In this document: positions 34,003 to 44,500 of the stretch, in pieces
Numbering within the stretch: position 1 is the stretch's first letter
How the letters are laid out: each line of letters opens with the position of its first letter
From: Verrucomicrobiaceae bacterium
Lineage (GTDB): Bacteria > Verrucomicrobiota > Verrucomicrobiia > Verrucomicrobiales > Akkermansiaceae
DNA length: 64,000 bases
Reading direction: 5' to 3'
NCBI GenBank assembly: GCA_027486655.1
Contig: JAIXOR010000043.1
Location: forward strand, 58,042-122,041
Notes under the pieces: model-generated
Databases searched by the model: none
What the model was told of the DNA's origin: nothing
Seen by the model: the letters and a program-made list of their open reading frames with translations, nothing else
Translations under genes and position numbers: made by a program

Positions 34003-36149
34003 TGGATCCCACCCCCAACCTCGCACCGCCGGATTCCGGAAAGCCCTTCTACGGACGCGGTCCCACCGTCCTGCGCCGCACGGTCTTCTTCGGCAGCGTG
34101 GTGATCGTCAACCTGATCGCCAGCCTCTGGCTCGCCGACCTGTTCTGGCGCATGAACTTCCAGAAGGCACACTACCCGCTGCTGGCCGTCTTCGTGGTGC
34201 TCAACGGCCTGCTCGTCCTCGGCTCCTTCCATGCGGTCTTCGGCGCGATCGACATGCTGTTAGGGCGCAGGCGCTCGGTGCGCATCACCCGGCTGGCCGA
34301 GGAAATCACCCGCCCACTCGCCCGCCGCCATGCCGTGGTCATGCCCGTCTACAACGAGGACAGCGTGAAAACCTGCGCGCGCATCGAGGCGATCTACCGC
34401 TCGATCCAGGCCACCGGCCACCTCGATTCCTTCGATTTCTTCATCCTCAGCGACACCCGCGACCTCGACCTCTGGGTGCAGGAGGAAACCGCCTGGACCA
34501 ACCTCTGCCGCCGGCTCGACGGCTTCGGCCGCATCTACTACCGCCGCCGCAAAACCAATGAAAACCGCAAGGCGGGCAACATCGGTGACTTCGTCCGCAC
34601 CTGGGGTGGCGGATACGAAGCCATGCTCGTGCTCGACGCGGACAGCCTGATGGATGGCGCGGACATCGTGAAGATGACCCAGGTCATGGAGGCCTATCCA
34701 CGGCTTGGCATCCTGCAGACTCCGCCCAAGCTGATCCGCGGTTCCTCGGTCTTCACCCGCCTCCAGCAGTTCGCGATGCGGCTTTACGGCCCGCTTTTCA
34801 TCCGCGGTCTCAATTTCTGGCAACTCGGCGGGGGCAGTTACTGGGGGCACAACGCGCTCATCCGGCTCAAGCCCTTCTCGGAGTTCTGCGAACTTCCCGC
34901 ACTGCCCGGCCGCGAGCCCTTCGGCGGGCGCATCCTGTCCCACGACTTCGTGGAAGCCGCGCTGATGGTCGCGGAAGGCTGGGAGGTCTGGCTCGCCTGG
35001 GACATCGAGGGCACCTACGAGGAAGCCCCGCCCACGCTGGTGGACCACTTGATCCGGGACCGCCGCTGGATGCAGGGAAACCTCCAGCACATGTGGCTCA
35101 TCTTCGCCCGCCGGCTCCCCTTCCCCACCCGCATGCACCTGTTCATGGGCATCATGGCCTACCTGGGCAGCCCGCTGTGGTTCATCTTCCTTCTGTTAGG
35201 AACCTGGGTCGCCTGGGAACGCGCCCAGAGCAACCTGAGCACCCTGCCCTTCGAGACCTACGTGGACCGCTGGTTCGGCATCGACGGCGTGCAGCAGAGC
35301 CTCATCCTCACCGGGGCGATCTTCGCCCTGCTTTTCCTGCCCAAGATCCTCGCCGTCACCGGCGGGATCCTCCACGGCCCCACACGCCGGTCCTTCGGTG
35401 GCATGTTCCGCATCCTCATCGGCTCGCTCATGGAAACCTTCGTCTCCATGCTGCTGGCCCCCTGCATCATGGCCGCACACACCATGATGGTCATCGGCTT
35501 CATCCTCGGCCGCGCCGTCGGCTGGGGCAACCAGAACCGCGAGACCGACGGCACCTCTTGGGGCGACGCCTTCCGCTTCCACGCCGTGCCCACCGTGCTC
35601 GGCATCGCCTGGTCCGCCCTTGCCCTGAGCATCAATCCTTACTTTGCCGCCTGGATGTCGCCCATCCTGTTAGGCCTGGTGCTCTCCGCACCGGTCTCGG
35701 TGCTCACCAGCCGCTCGCGCTACGGCCGCGCCCTTGCCCGCCACGGGATTCTCTCCACTCCGGAGGAACTCCAGGTGCCCGAGGTGATCCGCCTGGCGGA
35801 TGCCGCGAACGCCGCGGTGGACCCCGCGCTGGACGCCGCCACCGAAGGCCGCCGCGGGCTCGTGGCCGCCGTCGTGGATCCCTACGTGAACGGCGTGCAC
35901 GTCTCGCTTCTGGAACACGCCGACATCACCGCGCCGGAACAGGCTCTCGCCGAGCGCTGTCTCGCCCAAGGCCCCGCCGGCCTTTCGAAGAACGAACTTT
36001 CCGAGCTCCTCTACCTCGCGCCGGCCATGCTCCTCATGCACCGCGCCGTCTGGCTGCGCTCCTCCGAGGGCATGCACCCCGTGTGGACCCAGGCGGTGGA
36101 AAGCTACCGCCGCCGCCTCGACCAGCCCGCCCTTTCCGAACCCACCTGA
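34002..36149 (+). CDS. opgH: Glucans biosynthesis glucosyltransferase OpgH/MdoH
   Basis: Inner-membrane GT2 processive glucosyltransferase making the beta-1,2 glucan backbone from UDP-glucose. The ATG at 34002 overlaps the previous stop. Two N-terminal helices (~residues 27-50 and 55-80) precede the cytosolic GT2 domain with VVMPVYNEDS, DFFILSDTRD, the DADSLM metal motif, and the QRRWMQ-type RDRRWMQGNLQHM; several helices follow to ~residue 560. Length 715. galK follows after 14 bp. Confidence 0.96.
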   Translation: MDPTPNLAPPDSGKPFYGRGPTVLRRTVFFGSVVIVNLIASLWLADLFWRMNFQKAHYPLLAVFVVLNGLLVLGSFHAVFGAIDMLLGRRRSVRITRLAEEITRPLARRHAVVMPVYNEDSVKTCARIEAIYRSIQATGHLDSFDFFILSDTRDLDLWVQEETAWTNLCRRLDGFGRIYYRRRKTNENRKAGNIGDFVRTWGGGYEAMLVLDADSLMDGADIVKMTQVMEAYPRLGILQTPPKLIRGSSVFTRLQQFAMRLYGPLFIRGLNFWQLGGGSYWGHNALIRLKPFSEFCELPALPGREPFGGRILSHDFVEAALMVAEGWEVWLAWDIEGTYEEAPPTLVDHLIRDRRWMQGNLQHMWLIFARRLPFPTRMHLFMGIMAYLGSPLWFIFLLLGTWVAWERAQSNLSTLPFETYVDRWFGIDGVQQSLILTGAIFALLFLPKILAVTGGILHGPTRRSFGGMFRILIGSLMETFVSMLLAPCIMAAHTMMVIGFILGRAVGWGNQNRETDGTSWGDAFRFHAVPTVLGIAWSALALSINPYFAAWMSPILLGLVLSAPVSVLTSRSRYGRALARHGILSTPEELQVPEVIRLADAANAAVDPALDAATEGRRGLVAAVVDPYVNGVHVSLLEHADITAPEQALAERCLAQGPAGLSKNELSELLYLAPAMLLMHRAVWLRSSEGMHPVWTQAVESYRRRLDQPALSEPT

Positions 36150-36163
36150 AAAATTCACCCGCG

Positions 36164-37342
36164 ATGCTCCAGATCAATCCGAATCTCAACGACCTTGTTT
36201 CCGACGCCGCCGCCGGGCTGGCCTCCCAGCTTGGTGTCGATCCCACCATCACCGCCGCCGCCCCGGGGCGCGTCAATCTGATCGGGGAACACATTGATTA
36301 TTGCGACGGCTTCGTCATGCCCTTCGCCATCGACCGTTACATCGTCATCGCCGGCAAGGCCAACGGCAGCTCCGAGGCCCGCGTGGCCACCGCTCTCGGC
36401 GGACCCATCGTCACCCTGGACCTCACCCGCCCCCAGGAAGTCGCCGAACCCAAATGGGCAAACTATCTGCGCGGCGTGATCCGCGGTTTTCAGGACCGTG
36501 GGCATCACATCCCGGGCTTCGACGCCTACATCCTTTCCTCCGTGCCCGGCGGTGCCGGCCTTTCCTCATCCGCCGCGCTTGAATGCGCCACCGCGACCTT
36601 TCTCGAAGGGCTGCTCGACACGCGCCTCGACACGCGTGAGAAGGCGCTTCTCTGCCAGAAGGCCGAGCACGACTTCGCCCACGTGCCCTGCGGCATCATG
36701 GACCAGTTCGCCTCCGCCTTCGGCAAACCGAACCGCCTCGTCCTCATCGATTGCCGCTCCGGCGAGCCCGAGCTCGTGCCTTTTGAAAATCCGGACCTCA
36801 CCGTGCTGATCTCCAACACCATGGTTCACCACGAGCTGTCGGACGGCGGCTACGCCTCGCGCCGCAAGCACACCGAAGACGGACTCGCCATCCTCGGCAA
36901 ATCGTCCTGGCGCGAGGTCAGCGCCGCCGATGTCCAGGCCAACTGGAGCCGCCTCGGCGAGCCCGTCAACCGCCGTTCGCGCCACGTCGTCGGTGAGATC
37001 GCACGCACCGTGGAAGCCGCGGCCGCCCTCGCCCGCAACGACTTCGAAGCGCTCGGCCCGCTGATGGCCGCCAGCCATGATTCGCTGCGCGATGACTTCG
37101 AAGTCTCGTGCAAGGAACTTGATATCATGGTCGAGATCGCACGCACCATCGGCCGCAGCGGCGGAGTCATCGGCGCACGCATGACCGGCGGCGGATTCGG
37201 AGGATCCACCGTGACCCTCTGCGAGTCCTCCAAGGCCCCGGAAATCGCCGCCCGGCTCGCCGCCGATTATGAGAAGACCACCGGGATCAAGCCGCAGATC
37301 TTCGCCTCCCGCCCATCCAAGGGCGCGCACCTGGTGGATTGA
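36164..37342 (+). CDS. galK: Galactokinase
   Basis: Phosphorylates galactose at C1 with ATP, first step of the Leloir pathway. The ATG at 36164 gives a 392-residue GHMP kinase with the galactokinase signature GRVNLIGEHIDYCDGFVMP (~residues 31-49), the ATP loop PGGAGLSSSAALE, DFAHVPCGIMDQFASAFG (catalytic Asp region), and the C-terminal GARMTGGGFGGSTVTL. It is 14 bp after opgH on the same strand; galactose metabolism could feed UDP-sugars to the synthase, but the link is inference. No terminator was seen in the next 200 bp. Confidence 0.96.
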   Translation: MLQINPNLNDLVSDAAAGLASQLGVDPTITAAAPGRVNLIGEHIDYCDGFVMPFAIDRYIVIAGKANGSSEARVATALGGPIVTLDLTRPQEVAEPKWANYLRGVIRGFQDRGHHIPGFDAYILSSVPGGAGLSSSAALECATATFLEGLLDTRLDTREKALLCQKAEHDFAHVPCGIMDQFASAFGKPNRLVLIDCRSGEPELVPFENPDLTVLISNTMVHHELSDGGYASRRKHTEDGLAILGKSSWREVSAADVQANWSRLGEPVNRRSRHVVGEIARTVEAAAALARNDFEALGPLMAASHDSLRDDFEVSCKELDIMVEIARTIGRSGGVIGARMTGGGFGGSTVTLCESSKAPEIAARLAADYEKTTGIKPQIFASRPSKGAHLVD

Positions 37343-37542
37343 GGGTGGCAAATCCGGGCCCCTCGAGGCGTTCCCGTGCATCGGTGATCCTTGCCCGATC
37401 GGCTGTCAGGCCCTTCCCTACGCGAAACCGTAAGGACATCCTGAATATTCAGCTTTCCCGATTGGGGGTGTCGGTCTAGGATACCGCCCGGACCGATCGC
37501 AATCGCGGCGTTCCATTTGGTTTCCCCCTCACCCTTTGTTTC

Positions 37543-38259
37543 ATGGTTCCATCCCCTCGTCTCATGGTGTCCGCGGTCTGGGTCGCCCTGTCGGCCTTGC
37601 CGCTATCCGCAGCCAACATCATCGACTCCATCCACCAACCCGGAGCGGGAAGCTTCGAGGTGCCGGATCCCGGGATTGTGAGTTACGAAACGTTTTACCC
37701 GGGAGATACCGACATCGACGGCTGGGAGGTGATGGAGGGAAGTGTGGACTGGGTGCGCTCCACGGTGTGGAACGCCTCGCAGGGTGCGTATTCGATCGAC
37801 ATGAACGGGACCTCCGCCCCGGGGGATCCGCCATCCGTGGGCAGCATCCGGACGATGATCAGCACGACCATCGGCACGGCTTACCGGCTGACCTTCGATG
37901 TTTCCGGGTACAACGGGTTTGGCAACACCACCAACCCGAAGCAACTGGAAGTCTCGGTGAAGGCGGTGGATCTGTTAGGCGACACGGCGGAGATCTCCAA
38001 CACGAACCACCAGTTCTTCGCGACGAACTCCTCATCGGTCACGCCCCTTGCGCTGACCTGGGAAACGCGGGTGGTGACCTTCACCGCCACGCAGGCGACG
38101 ACCACGGTGACCTTCCTTTCCCGGACCACCAACAACCACTCGGGAATCTTGTTAGACAATGTGTCGATCGAGGCGGTGCCGGAACCCGCGACCGGGCTTC
38201 TGGCGGCCTTGGCCGGAGGTGCCGCGCTGCGGCGGAGGCGGCCCGTGCGGAAGTGCTGA
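37543..38259 (+). CDS. PEP-CTERM exported protein
   Basis: Secreted protein sorted by the exosortase/PEP-CTERM route. The 238-residue product has a signal peptide (VSAVWVALSALPLSAAN), a beta-rich body (ITSTIGTAYRLTFDVSGYNGFGNT and VTFLSRTTNNHSGILLDNVSIEAVPEP) and a C-terminal VPEP motif, hydrophobic segment and arginine cluster (ALRRRRPVRK). The body resembles DUF642-like or choice-of-anchor domains (YETFYPGDTDIDGWEV near the start), a type common in Verrucomicrobia. It converges with the response regulator gene with only 3 bp between stops. Confidence 0.85.
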   Translation: MVPSPRLMVSAVWVALSALPLSAANIIDSIHQPGAGSFEVPDPGIVSYETFYPGDTDIDGWEVMEGSVDWVRSTVWNASQGAYSIDMNGTSAPGDPPSVGSIRTMISTTIGTAYRLTFDVSGYNGFGNTTNPKQLEVSVKAVDLLGDTAEISNTNHQFFATNSSSVTPLALTWETRVVTFTATQATTTVTFLSRTTNNHSGILLDNVSIEAVPEPATGLLAALAGGAALRRRRPVRKC

Positions 38260-38262
38260 GCC

Positions 38263-38898
38263 TCACGAGGGCCCGAGAAACTTGACGACGGCCTCGGTGC
38301 GGGTGCGGACGTGGAGTTTGCGGTAGATGTTGTCGATGTGGGAGCGCACGGTTTCGAAACCGATGCCGAGTTCCCAGGCGATTTCCTTGTAGAGGTTGCC
38401 CTTGGCGAGCAGTTCGAGGATCTGTTTCTCACGCGGGGTGAGGTTGTGGTCCTCGTTGCGCGCGGGCGGACTTTTCTGGAAGTGCTGGACGACCTTGCGG
38501 GCGATGGCGCTGGACATGGGGGATCCGCCGGAAAGCAGGTCGTCGAGGGCCTCCATGAGCTTGGCGGGAATGTCGCGCTTGAGCAGGTATCCGGAGGCAC
38601 CAGCGGCGAGGGCGTCGAAGATGCGCTCGTTGTTGTCGTAAACGGTGACCATGAGGACCAGCACCTCGGGGTGGCTTGCCTTGAGCCGGCCGACGCACTC
38701 GATGCCGGACATGCCGGGAAGCTGGATGTCCATGAGCACCACCTTCGGGCAGCCCGCGGCCATGCCTTTGAGGGCGTCCTCCGCGTTGCTGTAATGAGCG
38801 AGGAGGTTCCACTCGGGTGCGGCATGGAGGATCTCGGAAATGATGGATCCGAGCGAGGGGTCGTCCTCGACGATGGAGATGTCGTGCGGCTTTTTCAT
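38263..38898 (-). CDS. NarL/FixJ-type response regulator
   Basis: Transcription factor controlled by phosphorylation. Receiver domain at residues ~5-125: acidic EDD pair near residue 12, phospho-acceptor Asp in VVLMDIQLPGMSGIE (~57), conserved Thr/Lys region (LMVTVYDNNE, GASGYLLKRD). The LuxR-type helix-turn-helix is at the C-terminus (LTPREKQILELLAKGNLYKEIAWELGIGFETVRSHIDNIYRKLHV). It starts 11 bp after the end of the sensor kinase gene, so they are a cognate pair. The final segment (TEAVVKFLGP) is the usual dimer helix. Confidence 0.94.
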   Translation of the reverse strand: MKKPHDISIVEDDPSLGSIISEILHAAPEWNLLAHYSNAEDALKGMAAGCPKVVLMDIQLPGMSGIECVGRLKASHPEVLVLMVTVYDNNERIFDALAAGASGYLLKRDIPAKLMEALDDLLSGGSPMSSAIARKVVQHFQKSPPARNEDHNLTPREKQILELLAKGNLYKEIAWELGIGFETVRSHIDNIYRKLHVRTRTEAVVKFLGPS

Positions 38899-38909
38899 GG
38901 GGGTGGGTC

Positions 38910-41450
38910 TCAGGGTCGGCGGGCGATCGGGCAGCTGAGGATCACACGGGTGCCTCCGCCTTGCGAGGAAAGGATTTCACATGTGCCGCCGATGTTTTCG
39001 AAGCGGCTCACCAGATTGCCAAGCCCGTGGCGGCCGCTCCTCGAGGGAGAATCGAATCCGGTGCCGGTGTCGCGGATGGTGATGACGAGCTGCGAGCCGT
39101 CGAAGGCAAGGGAAACGAAGGCCTCGCAGGGCCCCGCGTGGCGCAGGATGTTGTGGAGGGCCTCCTTGACGGCAAGGGCGACATTGTGCCGGAACTCCGA
39201 ACCCAGAGGGATCGAGGGCAGGAAGGGCGGGATGTCCAGACGGCAGCGGACGGGCGAATCCCGGAACATTTCCGCGGAAAGCCGGGTGAGGTGCGAGGCA
39301 AGGTCGTCCAGCGTGTCGTGCGCTGGATCGACGGCCCAGACGAGATCGTCCATGGCGGCGACCAACTCACGGGCGGAATCCGTCATGCGGCCGAGGTGGC
39401 GGCGGGCGTTTTCCGGCGAGCGATCGATCTCCTCACGGGCCAGCGCGGCGCTCATGTTGATGAAGGTGACGCGGGTGCCGAGGTCGTCGTGCATGTCCCT
39501 GGCGATGCGGGTCCGGTCTTCCTCGAGGGCTTTCTGAAAGCGGAGGCGTTCCAGGGTGCGCTTCGACCGGGAGCGGTGGCTGGTGAAAACGATGGTGGAC
39601 AAAAGCCCGACGATGCCGGCGCTGACGACCGGCCAGAACCAGACTCGCTGCCAGAACGGCGGGTGGATGAGCAGCGCCAGCGAAACGCCACCACCCGCGG
39701 TTTCGCCATCTCCGGCAAGGCCCATCGCGCGGAAGGTGTAGGAGCCCGGAGGAACATTGATGTAAGTGGCGCGGCGGGTATCGCCATTGATCACGTTGTA
39801 GACCTCCTGCCAGGAAAGCACGAAGGTGCCGCTGCCAACGAGCGAAGCGGGCAGCGCAAACTCGGTGGACCATTCGCCATCGCGGGCCTGATCGCCATCG
39901 ACCAGCCCCACCGCGGGATGGTTGTCCCGCATGACCAGCCGGGCGATGGCAGGATCCGCCCCCCCGCGCGTCCAGCCGGGGAGCCTCTCGGCGGGTGAAG
40001 TGACCCCCATGTCGAAGGCACGGCCGCCGCTGCGCCAGAGCTTGGTATCCTTCACACCGGGGATGCCCAGCGAGATGTCATCGATGGCAAGAAACCCGGT
40101 GGTATCCGGCGGCCCGGACTGCATGGAAACACGGATTTTCCTCGCATCCGCAGGGACGAAGACCGGTTCGGTGCGGGTGTTCATCGTCGAGTCCTCAAGG
40201 CTGGAGGCCCAGCCCGGACTGCGCCCGACGGCCTGGAAGCGGGACTCCGAGAGCACACGACCTCCGACGTCCATGGCCTGGCAGACGAGGGTCATTCCTT
40301 GTTCGGTGGCTCGCCAACGTTCTTCCGCGCCTTCGAGCAGGCAGCGGAGCTTCACATCCGAGTCCGGCTGGTCCGGGCGGAAGCCGAAGTCGAAATCAAG
40401 CCGGTGGAGGCCCGAGGAAAGCTCAAGCCGCGCGCCCGGTCCGGATGGAAGGGCGACTGGAACCGAATCCACCAACATCCCGGTCAGGAGCAAATGGAAG
40501 TCGCTCTTCCCGGCATCCGCGCCGGTGCCTCCCGGAACCGGACCTGGCGGCGTGCGGCGTTCGGGCGGAAGAAACAGGAAGTCTCCGGGCTGTCGAGCCA
40601 CGCCACTGAGGCGCACTTCATCGATGAGTCCCGGAAACGGCTCGGCCTCGGCATTTCCCGGGAAGCTGCGTGCCTCATTGCCGATCGCCAGATCGCCGGT
40701 TCTGCCGCCGAAGTCGTTGGAAAGCGATCCTGTTCCGATGGGGTTGGCGAGGGTGACACCCGGTGCGACGCGGGTCCAGTAGAGCTTCAGGTTGTTGGCG
40801 GCGCCCGCGTTTCCGTCGTAGGAGACGGCGACATGAAACCAGGTATCCACCGCGATGGCGTGGGGTCCGCTCGTGGGAATGGTGGCGATCGATCCGCCGG
40901 TGGTGCCACTGTCGGGCAGCGGGAAAAACGAGACGAATCCCTCCTTCTCGATGCGGAAGCTGAAAATGCGGTCATTGTCGTCCCCCTCCAGGGTAAGCAG
41001 CGAGAGGGCAATGCTGCGCGCCTCGCTGGGAAGCACATCGAGTTTCACCAGCATCTCGTAGGTGAAAGCGCCCTCCGGTCCGAAATAGCGGAATCCCGGG
41101 CCCACGTTGTCACCGGGGCCGGTGGCAAGCAGGGGTCTTGCGGTGAGGATGCCACCTTTTAGATCGGAGGCACCGGGAATGCCGCCGGTGTTGGCATGAA
41201 ACGAAACCGCACTGCCAAATCCCGGCAACGCGGGCTGTCCGGCAAGCGCTCCATTGAGCAAACCTGCAAGACGCACGCCCATCGGAACCGCATCGGCAAA
41301 AGGCGCGGCGGCCTCGTCCAGATGCCAGAGATGCAGCGTGTGCTCATCCGCGGCATAGGGTACCGGGGCAACCTGCCCGGCAAGGCGGGATGGCGGCGCC
41401 CACAGGCCGAAAAGCGCCACGGCACCTGAGACCATGCGGTTCATGCGCAT
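38910..41450 (-). CDS. Sensor histidine kinase with extracytoplasmic LamG-like and Y_Y_Y-like domains
   Basis: Two-component sensor, partner of the response regulator downstream. The 846-residue protein begins with a signal peptide, then a concanavalin/LamG-like domain (~residues 35-260: LHLWHLDEAAAPFADAVP, TYEMLVKLDVLPSEARSIALSLL, LKLYWTRVAPGV). A second beta region covers ~300-590, ending in a Y_Y_Y-like strand set (NVPPGSYTFRAMGLAGDGE). One membrane helix lies at ~606-625. The HisKA_3 dimer domain has H654 in RIARDMHDDLGTR, and the HATPase domain shows NVALAVKEALHNILRHA and GTGFD, GRHGLGNL. The LamG front suggests direct sensing of a carbohydrate, which is inference. A second Met at codon 3 is an alternative start. 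Confidence 0.9.
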   Translation of the reverse strand: MRMNRMVSGAVALFGLWAPPSRLAGQVAPVPYAADEHTLHLWHLDEAAAPFADAVPMGVRLAGLLNGALAGQPALPGFGSAVSFHANTGGIPGASDLKGGILTARPLLATGPGDNVGPGFRYFGPEGAFTYEMLVKLDVLPSEARSIALSLLTLEGDDNDRIFSFRIEKEGFVSFFPLPDSGTTGGSIATIPTSGPHAIAVDTWFHVAVSYDGNAGAANNLKLYWTRVAPGVTLANPIGTGSLSNDFGGRTGDLAIGNEARSFPGNAEAEPFPGLIDEVRLSGVARQPGDFLFLPPERRTPPGPVPGGTGADAGKSDFHLLLTGMLVDSVPVALPSGPGARLELSSGLHRLDFDFGFRPDQPDSDVKLRCLLEGAEERWRATEQGMTLVCQAMDVGGRVLSESRFQAVGRSPGWASSLEDSTMNTRTEPVFVPADARKIRVSMQSGPPDTTGFLAIDDISLGIPGVKDTKLWRSGGRAFDMGVTSPAERLPGWTRGGADPAIARLVMRDNHPAVGLVDGDQARDGEWSTEFALPASLVGSGTFVLSWQEVYNVINGDTRRATYINVPPGSYTFRAMGLAGDGETAGGGVSLALLIHPPFWQRVWFWPVVSAGIVGLLSTIVFTSHRSRSKRTLERLRFQKALEEDRTRIARDMHDDLGTRVTFINMSAALAREEIDRSPENARRHLGRMTDSARELVAAMDDLVWAVDPAHDTLDDLASHLTRLSAEMFRDSPVRCRLDIPPFLPSIPLGSEFRHNVALAVKEALHNILRHAGPCEAFVSLAFDGSQLVITIRDTGTGFDSPSRSGRHGLGNLVSRFENIGGTCEILSSQGGGTRVILSCPIARRP

Positions 41451-41539
41451 GGCTCAGGAGAACACGGGTGGACAGGATGGAAAAGGACCATTTCCCGGAT
41501 GGGGCCGGGGCTGGAGCGACTTTCCTGCCACCGCTTCAT

Positions 41540-44500
41540 TCAACGACGGCGGCGGCGCAGGAGCGCAAGCACTCCAAGACCTCCCAGCAGGGCGGCTGAG
41601 GGCTCCGGGATCACGGTGAGGGTGACGAACGACGTGCCGGCCGCGGTGGCGTCCGTGGTGAAGTTCGTGCCAGCCACGGTGTCGTTGTAGTCAAACAACC
41701 ATTCGTTCGAGCCGAAGAAATAGGTCGTATCATCAGTGAAACCGGTGAATCCGCTGGTGATCGGGGTTCCGTTGTAGCTGATGAGCGTGATCTTGTCGCC
41801 GGGCAGCCAGGTGAGGGCGGCCAGATCCGCACCGCTCAAATCGAGGGTCACTCCGGTGAGCGAGAGAGTTCCATTCACAGCGAGCAGATCGGCCCCGGTG
41901 GAAGAGGCGTTCGCAGCTTCGTAGGCCAGAACCGTGCCGCTTCCCATGGTGAGCGCGCCGGTGGCGAGGCTTTCGATCGAGGCACCCGGCGAGAGGACCG
42001 TGCCCGTGCCGGTGACGCTCACCGTGCTGGTGATGGTTCCGGTGCCGCCGAGGGTGCCACCGGTCGCGGAGACCGCGGTGTTGCCCAGTGACCCGTTCAC
42101 CAGAAGCGTGCCGGCGGATACCAGCGTGGAGCCGGTGTAAGTATTGGCGCCGGACAGCGTCAGGATACCGGAGCCCACCTTTTCCATCGCGATGGTCTTG
42201 GTGGCACCGTTGGCAATGATGCCGGCGAAGGTGGTGTTGGTGCCAAGCGCCCCGATCTGCAGGGTGGTGGTGCCGGTGGCCACGTTGCCACCGCGGAAGA
42301 GCGAGTTGGCCACACCGGAGAGCGAGCCGATCTGGAGGGTGTAGTTGCCATTGCCGCCGGCGATCAGCCCTTGGGCGGATCCCTGGTTGGTGGCGATCAC
42401 GTAAGCCGCGCCTGCACTGGTCGAGTTGGCGGTGTTGAAGGCCGTGGAGGCGGTGCTGGTGTTGTGGGTGAACGTGCCGGTGAAGCCCGAGAAATCCCCG
42501 TTGACCGTGGTGGTGGAGGTGGTGGTGATGCTGCCGGATCCGGAAACCGCACTGCCAAGGGTCACCGCCGTGTTGAGGTTGAGATTGGTTCCCGCGCCCA
42601 CCGAGATGGCACCGGAGCCGAGAGAGCCCGCGCCGTTCACCGTGATTGCGCCGCCGGTGATCGTGGTGCCGCCCTGATAGGTGTTGGCCGCGGTGAGGGT
42701 GAGGACTCCGTTGCCCGCCTTGGTGAGATTGCCGGTGCCGCTGATCACCACGCCCTGGGTGAGGGCTCCCGTGTTGTTGTAAGCGAGAGTCCCGTTGTTG
42801 GTGATCGCGCTGGTGCTGGCGATCGATCCATCGGTGACGCCGTTACCGAGCTGGAGCGTCCCACCATTGATGGTGGTGGAACCCGTGAAGGTGTTGGCGT
42901 TGCTGATGGTGAGCTTGCTGGTGCCGCCCTTGACGAGGCTGGCCGCGCCGGAGATGCCGTGGCCGGTGGAACTCGACAAAGTGTAGTCCCCCGTGGAGTT
43001 GTTGAAGGTCACCACACCGGGGGTGACGTTGGCACCCTGGATGTCCACCGCGCGGTTGCTGACGGCGACGGCACCGGCACCGAGGTTGTAGGTATCGTTG
43101 AACTCGGGCGTATCGGCCGACCAGAAGTTGGTGCCGGTCTGGGCGGTTTTGGTCGCCCAATTGTTCGACCCGCTGTTGTCGCCCGAGCTGACCGTGGTCC
43201 AGCCGCTGCCGTTGACACCGGTCCAGACCGGGAGGTCGCCACTCACGCCGAGGCTGAGGAATCCGCCGGAAACCGAGAGCGCACCGGCCACCTGACGTGC
43301 ACCGAGGCCAGTGACGGTCCCCAGGGTGAAATCGGTGGCGGATCCCGAGAAGGAGCCGAAACCGACGAGGTTGTTGCTGCCGAGAACCCATCCGGTTTTC
43401 GTCGCGTTGACCAGGACCGTGCCGCTCGCGGGAGTGGTGGAGAGCGTGCCGGTGACGTTGAGTCCAACGCCCGATCCGAGTTTGAGATTCATGGTGGCAT
43501 CGCCGGAGAGAGCGAGCGAAGCCATGGTCAGCGCGGTGGTTCCGCCGTTACCGTTGGTGAGGGTGGCCTGGCTGTTGTCCGCCACGGTCACGGCACCGAC
43601 GCTTCCGGTTCCATCAAGAGTGCCGCGGGTCAGCGTGATGGCACGGGTGGATGCCACCGAGCTGGCATGCGTGTATTTCGCGGAATTTCCATTGATGGTG
43701 ATGCCGCTGGTGGTGTTGATATTTCCCGCACCGTTGAGAAGGAGCGTGCCGCTGGCGACGGTGGTGGCACCGGTGTAGCTGCTATTGCCGCCCGCACTGT
43801 CGATAGTGACCGTCCCGGGTCCGGTGATGAGGACCGATCCGGCATTCGCACCGGTGTTGACGATTGGAATCTTGATGGTGATGTCCGCATTGGCCGCGCC
43901 GAGAACCAGTTCGTTGCCGTTGTTGGTGCCGATGGCGAGCTGGCCGTTGCTGGTGCCACCGTTTTCACTGAAGGTCAGCGTGCCCGTGCCGGCGTTGAGC
44001 AGGCCGTTGAGGGTGATGTTGGTGGTGTTGTTGTTCCCCCAGAGCTGGGTGCCCGCGGGGCCTGTGTATCGCGCGGTGTTTGCCTGGCGGGCGACTCCGA
44101 GCACCGTTTGCACGTTCGCCACGTCGTAATTGAACGTGTTGTTGTTTCCACTTGTCCATCCGAAGGCCGCGGCGGCGGTGCCTGTGGTGAACGAGGTGAT
44201 GTTTCCTGCCGCGAGCGTGGCGTAGCGGGTGGAGCTCCCGGAGCCAACCGTGGCCCAGGGGCCGAGGATGGCGTTCACGTTGGCGATTCCGGTCATGCTC
44301 GCAGCCACGGTGCCGGTTCCCTGAATGTTCAGGGCGGCCCCGGCACTGCGGGTGAATGTGCCGGTGTTGAGGGTCAGGGTGCGGCCGGAAGCGACATTCC
44401 AAACCTGCCCGCCGGAAGCGAGAGTGAGGCTGGAGCTCAGGGTGAGATTCTGAGTGGCCGCGCTCATGTCGATGCCATTGCCTCCAAGAGTCAGCGTGTT